Part shown: positions 44,888 through 54,691 of the stretch, piece by piece
How the letters are laid out: each line of letters starts with the position of its first letter
How positions within the stretch are numbered: position 1 is the first letter of the stretch
Assembly (NCBI RefSeq): GCF_003977605.1
Contig: NZ_RYYU01000001.1
Coordinates: 1,254,539-1,318,538, forward strand
Direction of reading: 5' to 3'
From: Prevotella koreensis
GTDB taxonomy: Bacteria; Bacteroidota; Bacteroidia; Bacteroidales; Bacteroidaceae
Length of the DNA stretch: 64,000 nt
Notes under the pieces: model-generated
Told to the model about the DNA's origin: nothing
Seen by the model: the letters and a program-made list of their open reading frames with translations, nothing else
Database searches by the model: none
Made by a program: the position numbers and the translations under genes

Positions 44888-45652
44888 TTATTTCTTGGCC
44901 TTTACGAACTTATAGTCGAAAGTAATTTCTTTCTTCTTGCCTGTTTCATCAAGCATACTCTTATATTGTATCAAAGCATAACTGCCATCCTTAAACTTCA
45001 TGAAGAAAACAGGAGCCTTTGAAGGGTCTGATTTTGACATGGTGATGAAGTATTCACCCATACCTTTCTTGTAATGCCATTTATACATTTCCGGATTTGC
45101 CCAACCGGCAATATATCCGATGGTTGTCGGTGTAGTCATCATACCGGTCATATCTCCAATCAGCCATACTTTCTTATCAGCCACCCAAGTAACATTTTCC
45201 GGCAGTCCCTTTATAGAATTGAGGTCTGTAAGGTCTGACATGAAAACCTCTCCACCATTGGTCATTGGCTCATAGATATGGAATGCGAGATGCCACTTGG
45301 CAGGAGCATTAGGCTCTCCGGCAGGGGTTTCTTTAATTACGTTATATTTTCCAAAACCGTCTGTCTCTGTTCCATCCGGTCCATACTGTCGCCATTGCTT
45401 GGCGTTTACATCGTCTTTTGTCTCAGTTTCACCGGTTTCAAGGTTCACATAGACCCACTTGTCATATCCTTCGAACTTTCTTCCCTGAACAACAAACTTA
45501 CAGGTTTTCACCGGAAGTTTGTCCGGTGTAACATTTCCTTCGGTACCGGGATTTGGATCCGGTTTCTTGTTATTCGAATCGTCATCGTCTCCACAAGACA
45601 CCAACATAAACATTCCAAGGCACAAGATTGCCGCAAATAACTTACTTTTCAT
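44888..45652 (-). CDS. hmuY: HmuY-family haem-binding lipoprotein
   Basis: A 254-residue lipoprotein: signal peptide MKSKLFAAILCLGMFMLVSC with the lipobox cysteine at residue 20, followed by GDDDDSNN, an acidic stretch that in Bacteroidetes marks surface-exposed lipoproteins. The body is beta-rich and matches the HmuY fold group in size. HmuY binds haem outside the cell and passes it to HmuR. It is the first gene of hmuYRSTUV and has a consensus promoter; histidines and methionines that could ligate haem (for example DMTGMMTTP) are visible but not assigned. Confidence 0.85.
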   Translation of the reverse strand: MKSKLFAAILCLGMFMLVSCGDDDDSNNKKPDPNPGTEGNVTPDKLPVKTCKFVVQGRKFEGYDKWVYVNLETGETETKDDVNAKQWRQYGPDGTETDGFGKYNVIKETPAGEPNAPAKWHLAFHIYEPMTNGGEVFMSDLTDLNSIKGLPENVTWVADKKVWLIGDMTGMMTTPTTIGYIAGWANPEMYKWHYKKGMGEYFITMSKSDPSKAPVFFMKFKDGSYALIQYKSMLDETGKKKEITFDYKFVKAKK

Positions 45653-45697
45653 TTGATTTTAAAATTGATTAATAATATGTTTCTTAAATATCGACTG

Positions 45698-45728
45698 CAA
45701 AGTTAAAATCAATTAGAAACACTCACAA
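45698..45728 (-). promoter_or_regulatory. hmuYRSTUV promoter
   Basis: On the minus strand TTG (45726-45728), 20 nt, then TAACTTTG (45698-45705), about 45 nt before hmuY. The upstream AT-rich stretch to 45960 could hold Fur sites, but I cannot identify a convincing one. That stretch shows no gene. Confidence 0.65.
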
Positions 45729-45962
45729 TACTTAAAAAATAGTATATTTATCCCGGAAACATACATACAAACTTACAATAATTGAATACCAAACCTTTGA
45801 TTTATATGTTATTACACAAATATAACAACTACTTATTAATAATAAATAATTAATCACTAATAGGTATTCGGGCATTAACAATCAAGCATAATATGTGATA
45901 ACACCTAATTGGTATTTGTCTTTCTGCTTGTAATAGTGTAGTGTGTGGCTGGTTTGTGGAGC

Positions 45963-45987
45963 AAAAAAAGCAGGTTTTGCACCTGCC
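45963..45987 (-). terminator. intrinsic terminator after ispF
   Basis: On the minus strand GCAGGT/ACCTGC form a stem followed by seven T residues, about 50-70 nt downstream of the ispF stop. It ends the FAH-porU-porV-ispF unit and insulates the hmu promoter. Confidence 0.75.
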
Positions 45988-46035
45988 GTTAATGTGTCGT
46001 CTATATTTTTACGACAACTAAAAGATATTGTGTAG

Positions 46036-46512
46036 TTATTCCTTTTCTATCAATACGGTGGCATAAGCAGATATGCCTTCCTCGCGACCGGTGAAACCAA
46101 GGCGTTCGGTTGTTGTCGCCTTAATAGAAATATTATCCTCGTCTGTCTCCATGATTGCCGCAAGACATTGCTTCATTGCCGGCACATGAGGATTCAGTTT
46201 CGGGCGTTCCGCGCATATCGTTGCATCAAGATTGACAAAACGATAACCCTTTGTGGCTATGAGTTTCATCGTTTCTCGGAGCAGTATCTTACTGTCAATA
46301 CCGTCTGTCTCGGCAGCAGTATCAGGCCAATGATAGCCTATGTCGCGCATGTTGGCCGCCCCAAGCAGGGCATCGCAGATTACATGTATCAGTACATCGG
46401 CATCGCTATGCCCCAACAATCCCATGCCGTGCGGCAACTTTATGCCGCCAAGCCATAGGTCGCGCCCCTCAACAAGGCGGTGAACATCGTAACCAAAACC
46501 AACGCGTATCAT
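46036..46512 (-). CDS. ispF: 2-C-methyl-D-erythritol 2,4-cyclodiphosphate synthase
   Basis: A 158-residue enzyme of the non-mevalonate isoprenoid pathway that cyclises CDP-ME-2-phosphate to MEcPP. Visible are the metal ligands in YDVHRL (D9, H11) and GHSDADVLIH, and the conserved KATTTERLGFTGR near the C-terminus. The length is typical. Its place directly after porU-porV is the same as in P. gingivalis; it starts 13 nt after porV. Confidence 0.95.
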   Translation of the reverse strand: MIRVGFGYDVHRLVEGRDLWLGGIKLPHGMGLLGHSDADVLIHVICDALLGAANMRDIGYHWPDTAAETDGIDSKILLRETMKLIATKGYRFVNLDATICAERPKLNPHVPAMKQCLAAIMETDEDNISIKATTTERLGFTGREEGISAYATVLIEKE

Positions 46513-46525
46513 ATTTCTTGTAATA

Positions 46526-47704
46526 TTAACGACGATGGAACAAATCCTTTATTCCGTCCATATCGAATGTTAGTGAGAAGCGGAGAGTCTGATCGAGAGG
46601 GTTACTCTTTGCTGTGGCAATCACATAACCTGCATCAAGAGAGAACACACTCATGCGGAATCCGGCACCAACAGTGAAATACTTGCGGTTTCCCTTGTTC
46701 TCACTCTCATGGTGATAGCCGGCACGCAGTGCAAATTTGTCATTGTAGATATATTCCGCGCCGAGACTCCATTGTATCTCCTGCAACTCTTCTGATGCGC
46801 CACCGGGAGCATCGCTGAAACTCTTGAAGATTCCGCTGATTGATGAAACGTCGTAGTATTCGCGCAGCACACGGTCTTCATAGTCTGACTTAGACTCGCC
46901 GTCCCTTATCTTCGGATATGTAGGAACGAGCAACTTGTTAGCGTCGGCAGAAACAGTGAAGCGGTTATACTCGTCAATCGGTATCATCAGAGAGCCTCCA
47001 AGACGCAGGTTTGTCGGTATGAACTCACTGCGATTGTCGCCTCCGAAATTGATTTTCGAACCGATATTGTTTATATTCATACCCAAGCCCAACTGGCACT
47101 CGCGTGAGCCAAGGTTTATATAGTTCTGATAATAGAGCGCGAGGTCGGCCGCAAAAGCCGAACCGGGAGCGGTATCCTCATTATAGTCGTAAGTAAGGTC
47201 ACTATATATCCAACGCACTCCGGCAGCAATCGAGAACTTTTCACTGAGCATAAGCGAATAGGCCACATCGAAAGACATCTCGTATGGGTTGATTGTCATG
47301 CCGTCATCTTGACTTACACCAGAACCCATCATCACCTCGCCAAGCGAGAAATAACGCAGCGAAGTACTCACGGCAGAATAATCGCCGATGCGATAATAGC
47401 CTGCAAGACAAGCCAAATCCATATCGCCAACAAGCCTGCGCAGCCACGGAGTGTAGTTCAACGCCACTCCGGCACGGCTTATGGTAAATGGGTATTTCGC
47501 AGGATTCCAATACTGCGAGTTAACGTCCGGGTCTGTAGCAGCACCGACATCGCCCATTCCGGCAGAACGTGCATCGGGTGCAATGCTCTGCGATGTCACA
47601 GAGGTATTCACGGGATTGAAGAAGTTCTTCTTGTCTTGCGCTTTCGCACTAATGGCCAAAAGAACTGCCATAGCCATGATTGTTATTCTTATTTTCCGGT
47701 TCAT
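46526..47704 (-). CDS. porV: PorV (LptO) outer-membrane protein of the type IX secretion system
   Basis: A 392-residue FadL-like barrel protein with signal peptide (about residues 1-22, cleaved after AKA). The plug region SIAPDARSAGMGDVGAATDPDVNSQYWNPAK is the PorV signature, written here as the positions about 40-70. PorV shuttles T9SS cargo from the translocon to the PorU sortase complex. The barrel ends in SLTFDMDGIKDLFHRR. It lies between porU and ispF as in P. gingivalis. Confidence 0.93.
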   Translation of the reverse strand: MNRKIRITIMAMAVLLAISAKAQDKKNFFNPVNTSVTSQSIAPDARSAGMGDVGAATDPDVNSQYWNPAKYPFTISRAGVALNYTPWLRRLVGDMDLACLAGYYRIGDYSAVSTSLRYFSLGEVMMGSGVSQDDGMTINPYEMSFDVAYSLMLSEKFSIAAGVRWIYSDLTYDYNEDTAPGSAFAADLALYYQNYINLGSRECQLGLGMNINNIGSKINFGGDNRSEFIPTNLRLGGSLMIPIDEYNRFTVSADANKLLVPTYPKIRDGESKSDYEDRVLREYYDVSSISGIFKSFSDAPGGASEELQEIQWSLGAEYIYNDKFALRAGYHHESENKGNRKYFTVGAGFRMSVFSLDAGYVIATAKSNPLDQTLRFSLTFDMDGIKDLFHRR

Positions 47705-47769
47705 CTTGATATGATATTTTGTGACGCACTTCCTTGCGCATCATTTATTATAACTCTTTAATCGGTTTT

Positions 47770-50700
47770 TTATTGTATTATCACAAGTTTCTTTGCTTTT
47801 GAAACCTTGCTGCTTCCATCGGCACTGATACGCACACGGTACAGATATACTCCCGTTTTCAAACGCTGACCGCCTTCTACCGTGAGGTTCCACTCCATAG
47901 TATATGTGCCCGATGTTGGCACTCCGGTGTCGCTGTGCGTCCAAAGATGACGACCACTGACATCGAAAATGTCTATATCGACATCAAGTTTGTTGCCCAT
48001 GTAGTCATGGTTTACAATGAATGTCGTGGTAGTTGAGGCAGGGTTGTTTGTGCAACTTATATCGTAGAGTGTCGGTTCGAGACCGCGCACCACATTGAAT
48101 GATAGTTCGGCAGTGGACGAATTGTTCAGAATATCCCATGCACGGAACTTCAGTTTATGCTGTCCTTCAGAAAGTTCGGGCAGCGAGAAATAGGTTTTTC
48201 CCGATGTGTATGACCCGAAATCATATTTGAAGTTATCATTAAGATTGAATGTCAGCGACATTTCTCCGTCTATAACGAGTTCAAGGTCGTGGCCAATGCC
48301 GTTGCCGGTGGTGTTTATTCCGTCCTTATCGGTTATCTGTGCCACGAAATACGGAGTCTGATTAACATTGCCGCCATTGGTGAACGAGGGCGAATTGAGA
48401 TAGCAGTAGATAGACGGGCCGATTGAGTCGTTGCCCACATTCTCGGTTCCTCCGAGCGTGAACAACTCCGTACTGCCGTTTGCAATCTCTGTTTTTTCAT
48501 TGTTTATGGCATAGATATTCATCAGTCCCTGTCCGCCGGTGTAGTTTATATCCATTGGGACGGCAAACGAGAAAGCAAACTTACCGTTGGCAACATTGTC
48601 CGAACCGTTGAACAAAGTCTTCTTCCGGTCATAGAACTGGAATGATTTTCCTGTTTTGGCATCTTTTGTATTGCACACCACGAGAGCCTTACTGTCACGC
48701 ACGGTCGCAGTCACCTGTCCGTTGAATCCGGCATATTCCACTCCTGCACGCTCAATATGTCCTTCCACCTTTGCCACACTTCCCGCTTTCAGTTCCGGCA
48801 TAACACCATTTGAAACATCCACATCGTTTATTTTATCCACCACTGCCTTGAGTGTTGGAAGTTTCAAAGCGAGAGCCGGGTCGCCAAGCAATGAGTATTG
48901 CAACTTGTTGGCACTTCTGTCCGAACCGTTTCTTATCAATTCGTTCTTAGCCATCATTTGCGCCTCGCCGAGGGTGTTAGGTTTACCGTCCTTATATCCG
49001 AGTGCATATTTAAGAAATGCAAGATTTATCACCTTGTTGCTGTGAATAAACACCGTTCGGGTGGTTCCGTAGAAGGCAACGCCACCACCATTGCGGTTGA
49101 ATATCGACGCTTCACCGATATTTTCTTCCACTCCGTCGAATGGAGCTATATCACACGAGGCAGTAATCCAAAGCGGAAGGTTCGGACTGTCGGCATCCTT
49201 AAAATCCTTAAGTCTCACCACTCCCTCATGACTAAGTTGTCTTGCGCTACCGTGTCCGCTGTAATCCATGATTAATGCGCCACGTTTTTCCTGCTGCAAT
49301 ATGTCGGCAGTGGCACCGGGGAATGATACTCCCGTGGAGTTGCTCTGTCGCGTATATGAATCCCACATCACCCTGCGCACCACCATTCCGGGCTGTAGTT
49401 TCTCTCCGAGTTTTGCCGCATAATCCGCGTCTTCCATGTGAACGTTGTAGTCGCCATCGTCTCCCATGAACATAATCTCATTCTGCCATGCTCCGGCATT
49501 GGCATTCTTGATATAGTTGATGGTCTTGTCAACCACTGTCTTCGCTTCGCTTTCAGTACGTGCAGGAATGCGTCCCACTGCGATGTCGTGCATGTCATTG
49601 TCCAAAATTCTCGCCCCCTCGCCGTCGTCAAGCAGACAGAAGAATCCGTCGTCTATGTAACAATAAGTATGACTGAACGAGTTCTCACTCTCGTAACAGA
49701 GCAGGAAATCATCAACAGAGAACGACTTGAACTCGGTTATTTTCATTCGGTTGTCCCACGCACAGTCTCCGAAGAGCAACAAATAGCGTGGCATATCGGC
49801 CTCATTCTCCGCCCTGTCATACAGCATTTTCATATATCTGCGATAGGCATTGGCATCCGGAGTGCCTGATGAGAACTCGTTATACAGTTCGTCTGCGGGC
49901 ACCACCTTAACCTTCATTTTGTCGTATTCTTCATGGAATTTGGCAAGTCGTTCTGCCTGAGCCGTCAATTTTCCCGATGCCGGCACTATTATGACCATAT
50001 TGATATTGCGGTCGGCATGCAGGTTTTGTTTTGTTATGTTATACACATATTCCGCCTGCGGGAACGTAGCAGTGGCAAGTTCGGGAGCAGGTGCGGGGTC
50101 GTCCGTGTGCACTGCGATATAATCAAGACGCGCCGGTCCTCCACTTTTCACAATAATCTTCACTCTGTTCTCGTCCCGCAGATTGTTTACATAGAATATG
50201 GTATCTTTGGAATTGGCAACGTCATAGTTCTTCAATTTCACCTTTAAATTACTCACAATAGTTCCGTTGACATCTATATCAATCAGCGAATTTATTTTCG
50301 CAGAGACGGCAACGGTCACCATTCCTTTTTCCGACTTGCCCTTTCGGGAAATGGTGTATGTCTTTTCCTCGCCTTCTCTTATCGGTGAGTTTTCAAACAG
50401 GTTGCGCCCTCCGTGATACCACGCGTAGTTATCTATCTCGTGAAGAGTGTTGTAATCCTTACCCTTGGGATAGTTCTCCTTTATGAATTCTTCTTCCGAG
50501 ACAGTCAGCGGAGTATCGTCAGACTGCGTTATGAAGTAATAACCATAGTCAGAATAAGGATTGCGCACGCGATTATGCTTCTCGTCCCAACTCACAGAAC
50601 CTTGTGCATAGAACAGTCGGCGACCGTTGACATTGCAGGTCGGGACTTCTTTCAGGTCGTCGAGAGCCACGAGTTCGTCGCCCACGAGTTTCTCATTCTG

Positions 50701-51336
50701 CAGCGCACCGCCATATCCGTATATCTTTACCTTGTCAATATTAGAGAATCCGGCACGCTTTATCACCGACTCCGTTAGTTGGTGCACGCCACTCTCCTTT
50801 ACCCTTATCTTTGCCCATCGACCTTTTGAAAGCACCGAGTTTTCGGCATATCGTTCTGTCTTTGGCACATTGCTCTTTACCATGTTACGATGCATATTTT
50901 CCGGAATCGGCTTCGACGTTATGCGAAGCATGAAACTAACGAGTTTCCGGAATTTTCCGTCACGATAGACTATCGGCATGAAACCCACTTTCAGGAATCC
51001 CTTCTTGCGCTCCATAGTCATACTCGTCTCCACTTTCGGCATAGCCGGAGGCAGTTCGTCGGAAATCAGTTTATAGGCTTCGATGTCGGCCGGCGACATG
51101 TCGAAGAACTCAGGATATACAATTTCCACACTATATACGGAGTCGGCATGGTTGTCATCCAAACTTTTGCTATACCCGAAATACGGAAGCAAGGAGTCTA
51201 TCTTTACCTCGTCGGCAGTAAGATTGAAGAAGCGCGTCTGTGCCGATGCCGGCAGGTGCGACACCAGCATGACGAGCATAAGCACGACACTCGCCATTCC
51301 ACTTCTTATATATAAAGGAATATTTCTTTTGTCCAT
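47770..51336 (-). CDS. porU: PorU, sortase of the type IX secretion system
   Basis: A 1188-residue surface C25-type cysteine peptidase that removes the C-terminal signal of T9SS cargo and attaches them to anionic LPS. After a signal peptide (about residues 10-32) comes a large N-terminal region, then the gingipain-like domain with catalytic H695 in MDYSGHGSAR and C728 in WITASCDIAP, followed by Ig-like repeats and a C-terminal domain resembling the T9SS signal (DVSGRHLW, LKTGVYLYRVRI). Length and motifs match intact PorU. It starts 13 nt after the FAH-family gene and is followed by porV after 65 nt. Confidence 0.94.
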   Translation of the reverse strand: MDKRNIPLYIRSGMASVVLMLVMLVSHLPASAQTRFFNLTADEVKIDSLLPYFGYSKSLDDNHADSVYSVEIVYPEFFDMSPADIEAYKLISDELPPAMPKVETSMTMERKKGFLKVGFMPIVYRDGKFRKLVSFMLRITSKPIPENMHRNMVKSNVPKTERYAENSVLSKGRWAKIRVKESGVHQLTESVIKRAGFSNIDKVKIYGYGGALQNEKLVGDELVALDDLKEVPTCNVNGRRLFYAQGSVSWDEKHNRVRNPYSDYGYYFITQSDDTPLTVSEEEFIKENYPKGKDYNTLHEIDNYAWYHGGRNLFENSPIREGEEKTYTISRKGKSEKGMVTVAVSAKINSLIDIDVNGTIVSNLKVKLKNYDVANSKDTIFYVNNLRDENRVKIIVKSGGPARLDYIAVHTDDPAPAPELATATFPQAEYVYNITKQNLHADRNINMVIIVPASGKLTAQAERLAKFHEEYDKMKVKVVPADELYNEFSSGTPDANAYRRYMKMLYDRAENEADMPRYLLLFGDCAWDNRMKITEFKSFSVDDFLLCYESENSFSHTYCYIDDGFFCLLDDGEGARILDNDMHDIAVGRIPARTESEAKTVVDKTINYIKNANAGAWQNEIMFMGDDGDYNVHMEDADYAAKLGEKLQPGMVVRRVMWDSYTRQSNSTGVSFPGATADILQQEKRGALIMDYSGHGSARQLSHEGVVRLKDFKDADSPNLPLWITASCDIAPFDGVEENIGEASIFNRNGGGVAFYGTTRTVFIHSNKVINLAFLKYALGYKDGKPNTLGEAQMMAKNELIRNGSDRSANKLQYSLLGDPALALKLPTLKAVVDKINDVDVSNGVMPELKAGSVAKVEGHIERAGVEYAGFNGQVTATVRDSKALVVCNTKDAKTGKSFQFYDRKKTLFNGSDNVANGKFAFSFAVPMDINYTGGQGLMNIYAINNEKTEIANGSTELFTLGGTENVGNDSIGPSIYCYLNSPSFTNGGNVNQTPYFVAQITDKDGINTTGNGIGHDLELVIDGEMSLTFNLNDNFKYDFGSYTSGKTYFSLPELSEGQHKLKFRAWDILNNSSTAELSFNVVRGLEPTLYDISCTNNPASTTTTFIVNHDYMGNKLDVDIDIFDVSGRHLWTHSDTGVPTSGTYTMEWNLTVEGGQRLKTGVYLYRVRISADGSSKVSKAKKLVIIQ

Positions 51337-51349
51337 ATATCCTGTTTTT

Positions 51350-51967
51350 TTACTTTACATTAAACTCCAGCACCTTTCTGTCTTCGAGATAGCCTATGAG
51401 ATGATCGTCGATGCTCACCGCTCCTACTCCGGCAGGCGTGCCGGTATATATCATATCGCCTGTTTTCAGCGTGAAGAACTCACTGATGTAACTCACCAAA
51501 CGGTCTATCTTGAAAAACATATCGCTCGTGCAACCCTCCTGAACGGTCTTACCGTTTATGTCAAGATGGAAATGCAATGCTTGGACATCAAGGAATTTCT
51601 CCTTCTCTATCCACTCTCCTATCGCTGCAGAACCGTCGAATCCCTTGCACAGTTCCCACGGCATACCGGCCTTGCGCAGGCGTTGTTGAAGGTCGCGGGC
51701 AGTAAAATCAATACCCACCGTCACCGCATCGTAATATCGATGAGCAAAGCGCTCGGGAATACCCTTGCCCAATCGACATATCCGCACCACCAACTCTGTT
51801 TCGTAATCCACGCGTCCGAGGTGGTCGGGGACGAAAAACGGCTTACCGTCTTTCAGTAATGCCGAATCTGCCTTGGTGAAAATCACCGGCTCTTCTGGTA
51901 TATATAACGCGCCATCGAGTTCTTTATTGTGCTGCGCGTAGTTCATTCCGACTGCAAAAATCTTCAT
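51350..51967 (-). CDS. fumarylacetoacetate hydrolase (FAH) family protein
   Basis: A 205-residue cytosolic protein opening with MKIFAVGMNYAQHNKEL and containing the metal-binding region VDYETELVVRI and the motif IYTGTPAGVGAVSIDD near the C-terminus, typical of YcgM/FAHD1-type acylpyruvate hydrolases or oxaloacetate decarboxylases. It is the first gene in the run leading to porU. The link to type IX secretion seems to be only genomic. The 498-nt gap upstream (51968-52465) holds a terminator and two short repeat motifs but no gene. Confidence 0.88.
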   Translation of the reverse strand: MKIFAVGMNYAQHNKELDGALYIPEEPVIFTKADSALLKDGKPFFVPDHLGRVDYETELVVRICRLGKGIPERFAHRYYDAVTVGIDFTARDLQQRLRKAGMPWELCKGFDGSAAIGEWIEKEKFLDVQALHFHLDINGKTVQEGCTSDMFFKIDRLVSYISEFFTLKTGDMIYTGTPAGVGAVSIDDHLIGYLEDRKVLEFNVK

Positions 51968-52331
51968 TCCTTTGAGTTTTCTTCTTGTTATACTGTGAGG
52001 GTCGGGAGAATTTATCAGAACTTAAACCCTTATCTGTAATCATACTGCTATTTCCCCATATCATATTAATTATCGCGCTTCCTGACCTACAATCAAACAA
52101 AACCTGTGCAGGCTATAATGACCAATTCGGGTAAAAAAAGCAGAAATAACCGCCCCTTATAATGCAAAGTTACGAAACAAAACATTAAAACCTGCACTTA
52201 AATGGAAATTTTAACACAAATCGGAAATTAGCGTCCTAATGCCCGATTGGGATTAAACACAATTATATTCATTTTCTACAAACGCACCAATCCGCCTGTG
52301 ACGCGGATTAAGATAATTCCCATAAACGACA

Positions 52332-52374
52332 AAAACCATATCCATGCTTCTTGACGAAACAGGATATGGTTTTT
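52332..52374. terminator. bidirectional hairpin terminator after tsf
   Basis: AAAACCATATCC (52332-52343) pairs with GGATATGGTTTT (52362-52373); A-runs and T-runs on both sides allow termination on either strand. It sits about 90 nt beyond the tsf stop. Confidence 0.8.
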
Positions 52375-52465
52375 GATATTTTTATTTACGACACAGATTC
52401 ATGATAGGGACATTTGCCTTTCGGTCTCCCCTCACTACCTCGTGTCACGGCATTACGCCTTGTTA

Positions 52466-53464
52466 TCAGTCTGCAACGAGAGTGAAACGCTTGAAGTCAA
52501 CAATCTTCAATTCCTTGTCCTGAGCAGCGAGCCACTGTGAAACAGTAGCCTTGTCACCGTCTCCGAACTGGAACTCTTGGTCAACAAGACAGTTCTCTTT
52601 CAGGAATTTTGCAACGCGACCTTTAGCGATGTTCTCTACCATCTGCTCCGGGAGGTTAGCCGCTTTCTCGGCAGCAGTCTTCTCGCGGATTTCTGTAGCC
52701 TTGTCAGCCTCTTCGCGAGTGAGCCAGCCCTTAGCGATGTTAGACTCGATATGGTCTGCGCTATCCACGAGGTTCGGGTTGATGCCGGCCTTCTTGATGG
52801 CAGCAACAACAGCCTTTTCAATCTGCTCTTCCTTGGTCTTCTGCACTGCAACCTTATACTCTTCGTCGATAATGCTCTGTGGAACGCTTGCCTCGTCGAG
52901 AGCCACCGGCTTCATTGCTGCAACCTGCATTGCAACCTTGTGACCTGCTTCAACTGCAGTCTTGTTGGTCTGTACCATTGTGCAAAGAGTGTGCTTGCCC
53001 ATGTGGTCGTAAACCTCCACGTTCTCTCCCTCAATGATGAGGTAGCCGTCGAGTTCCATTTTCTCGCCGGTGATACCCGAACGCTGTGTCACAGCCTCCT
53101 GTACCTTCTGTCCGTCAGCGAGTGCCAGTTCCTTAACCTCGTCAAGGGTCTTGGCCTTTGCTGCGATTGCAGCATCGAGGATTGACTGTGTGAGGGCGAT
53201 GAAGTCGGCACCATTAGCCACGAAGTCGGTCTCACACTTGAGTGCTATTGTGGCAGCGAAGCCATCAACACTCTTCACGAGCACACAACCGTTAGAGGTT
53301 TCGCGGTCGCTACGCTTTGCAGCGATAGCCAATCCACGCTCGCGGAGCAGTTCCTTTGCCTTGTCGAAGTCGCCTTCGGCCTCGGTCAGCGCTTTCTTCA
53401 CGTCAGCCAGACCGGCTCCGGTCATGGTGCGGAGTTTCTTTATATCGTCTATTGAAATAGCCAT
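52466..53464 (-). CDS. tsf: translation elongation factor Ts
   Basis: A 332-residue nucleotide-exchange factor for EF-Tu. The N-terminal UBA-like domain contains RTMTGAGLADVKKALTEA and the core TDFVANGADF. At 332 residues it is longer than the E. coli protein (about 283), as usual in Bacteroidetes. It is the last gene of rplM-rpsI-rpsB-tsf and is followed by a strong terminator. Confidence 0.96.
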   Translation of the reverse strand: MAISIDDIKKLRTMTGAGLADVKKALTEAEGDFDKAKELLRERGLAIAAKRSDRETSNGCVLVKSVDGFAATIALKCETDFVANGADFIALTQSILDAAIAAKAKTLDEVKELALADGQKVQEAVTQRSGITGEKMELDGYLIIEGENVEVYDHMGKHTLCTMVQTNKTAVEAGHKVAMQVAAMKPVALDEASVPQSIIDEEYKVAVQKTKEEQIEKAVVAAIKKAGINPNLVDSADHIESNIAKGWLTREEADKATEIREKTAAEKAANLPEQMVENIAKGRVAKFLKENCLVDQEFQFGDGDKATVSQWLAAQDKELKIVDFKRFTLVAD

Positions 53465-53572
53465 TTCTTATATACGTTAAATGTTAAATATTTGATTTTA
53501 AATATTCCCTCATCGGTTCGGTCTGTGCCAAACCAATGAGGATTAAGGGCGAACAGCCTTGTAAGCCGTGAC

Positions 53573-54442
53573 TTATTCTGCTGCGGGAGCCTCTTCAACT
53601 GCAGCCTCTGCAGCAGGAGTTTCCTCTGCTACCGGTGCCTCTTTAGCGGCTTCCTCTACCTTCTCTTCCTTGCGCTGACGACGCTGACGACGTGGTTTTG
53701 CATCCTCTGCCACCTCTTCCTGCTCCTTTGCAGCCTTTTCGTCTGCACGCTCTGCCTTACGCTCTGAGAGACCTTCATTGATTGCTTCGCAGCAAGCACT
53801 GAGAATAACCTCGATAGAGTCCTTGGCATCGTCGTTTGCCGGGATGATAAAGTCGATGTCTTTCGGGTTGCTGTTGGTGTCAACGATTGCGAACACAGGG
53901 ATACCCAGACGCACAGCCTCGCTCACTGCGATGTGCTCTTTCATTACGTCGATAACGAAAAGTGCAGAAGGCAGACGTGTGAGGTCGGCGATAGAACCGA
54001 GGTTCTTCTCAAGTTTCGCACGCTGACGGGTCACCTGCAGCATCTCACGCTTTGAGAGGTTTGAGAATGTTCCGTCGTTGATCATCTTGTCGATTGTGGC
54101 CATCTTCTTCACAGCCTTGCGGATTGTGGGGAAGTTGGTGAGCATACCGCCCGGCCAACGCTCGATGACATAAGGCATATTAACGCCCGAAGCCTTGTCT
54201 GCCACGATGTCTTTTGCCTGCTTCTTGGTAGCCACGAAGAGGATTTTCTTTCCTGACTTTGCAAGTTGACGCAGTGCATCGGCAGCCTCGTCAATCATCA
54301 CTACTGTCTTGTTCAGGTCTATGATATGAATACCGTTACGCTCCATGAAAATGTAAGGAGCCATTGCCGGATTCCATTTACGCTTGAGGTGCCCGAAGTG
54401 GCAACCTGCCTCAAGCAGTTGTTCAAAGTTTGTTCTTGCCAT
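53573..54442 (-). CDS. rpsB: 30S ribosomal protein S2
   Basis: A 289-residue S2 protein: LLEAGCHFGHLKRKWNPAM at the start and RLPSALFVIDVMKEHIAV in the middle are family signatures. The last 60 or so residues form a charged tail rich in Glu, Ala and Arg (KPRRQRRQRKEEK, then EETPAAEAAVEEAPAAE), a lineage feature. It precedes tsf by 108 nt. Confidence 0.96.
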   Translation of the reverse strand: MARTNFEQLLEAGCHFGHLKRKWNPAMAPYIFMERNGIHIIDLNKTVVMIDEAADALRQLAKSGKKILFVATKKQAKDIVADKASGVNMPYVIERWPGGMLTNFPTIRKAVKKMATIDKMINDGTFSNLSKREMLQVTRQRAKLEKNLGSIADLTRLPSALFVIDVMKEHIAVSEAVRLGIPVFAIVDTNSNPKDIDFIIPANDDAKDSIEVILSACCEAINEGLSERKAERADEKAAKEQEEVAEDAKPRRQRRQRKEEKVEEAAKEAPVAEETPAAEAAVEEAPAAE

Positions 54443-54506
54443 TTTTGCTTAAATTTTGTTTGTTGTTTACTTTCTTTTGAATTCTGTATTTCGATTAGAA
54501 CCAACC

Positions 54507-54556
54507 TGCGAGTAATCGGGAAAGCAGTCCCAAGTCTCGCAAGTTTAGATACTAAA
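54507..54556 (-). promoter_or_regulatory. possible structured leader of rpsB
   Basis: The 249-nt gap between rpsI and rpsB folds into a hairpin with TGCGAG/CTCGCA outer and GGGA/TCCC inner pairs (54507-54541), adjacent to a small TTTAG/CTAAA stem (54544-54556). S2 autoregulation through its leader is known in other bacteria, so a regulatory RNA is plausible but unproven here. Confidence 0.4.
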
Positions 54557-54691
54557 CATTCAGCAACTTTTATCCTCGGCGAGCATACAGTGTGCTTCTC
54601 CACGACTTCCGAACTGCCCATAAGACACATAGATGCCACACAGAACAGATAGCCCGAAAATACGCGAGCACACTCTCGCCAAGAAAGAGGT

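Noticed and set aside
54443..54691. tRNA gene in the rpsI-rpsB gap
   Set aside because: No T-loop GTTCRA sequence or cloverleaf; only simple stems.
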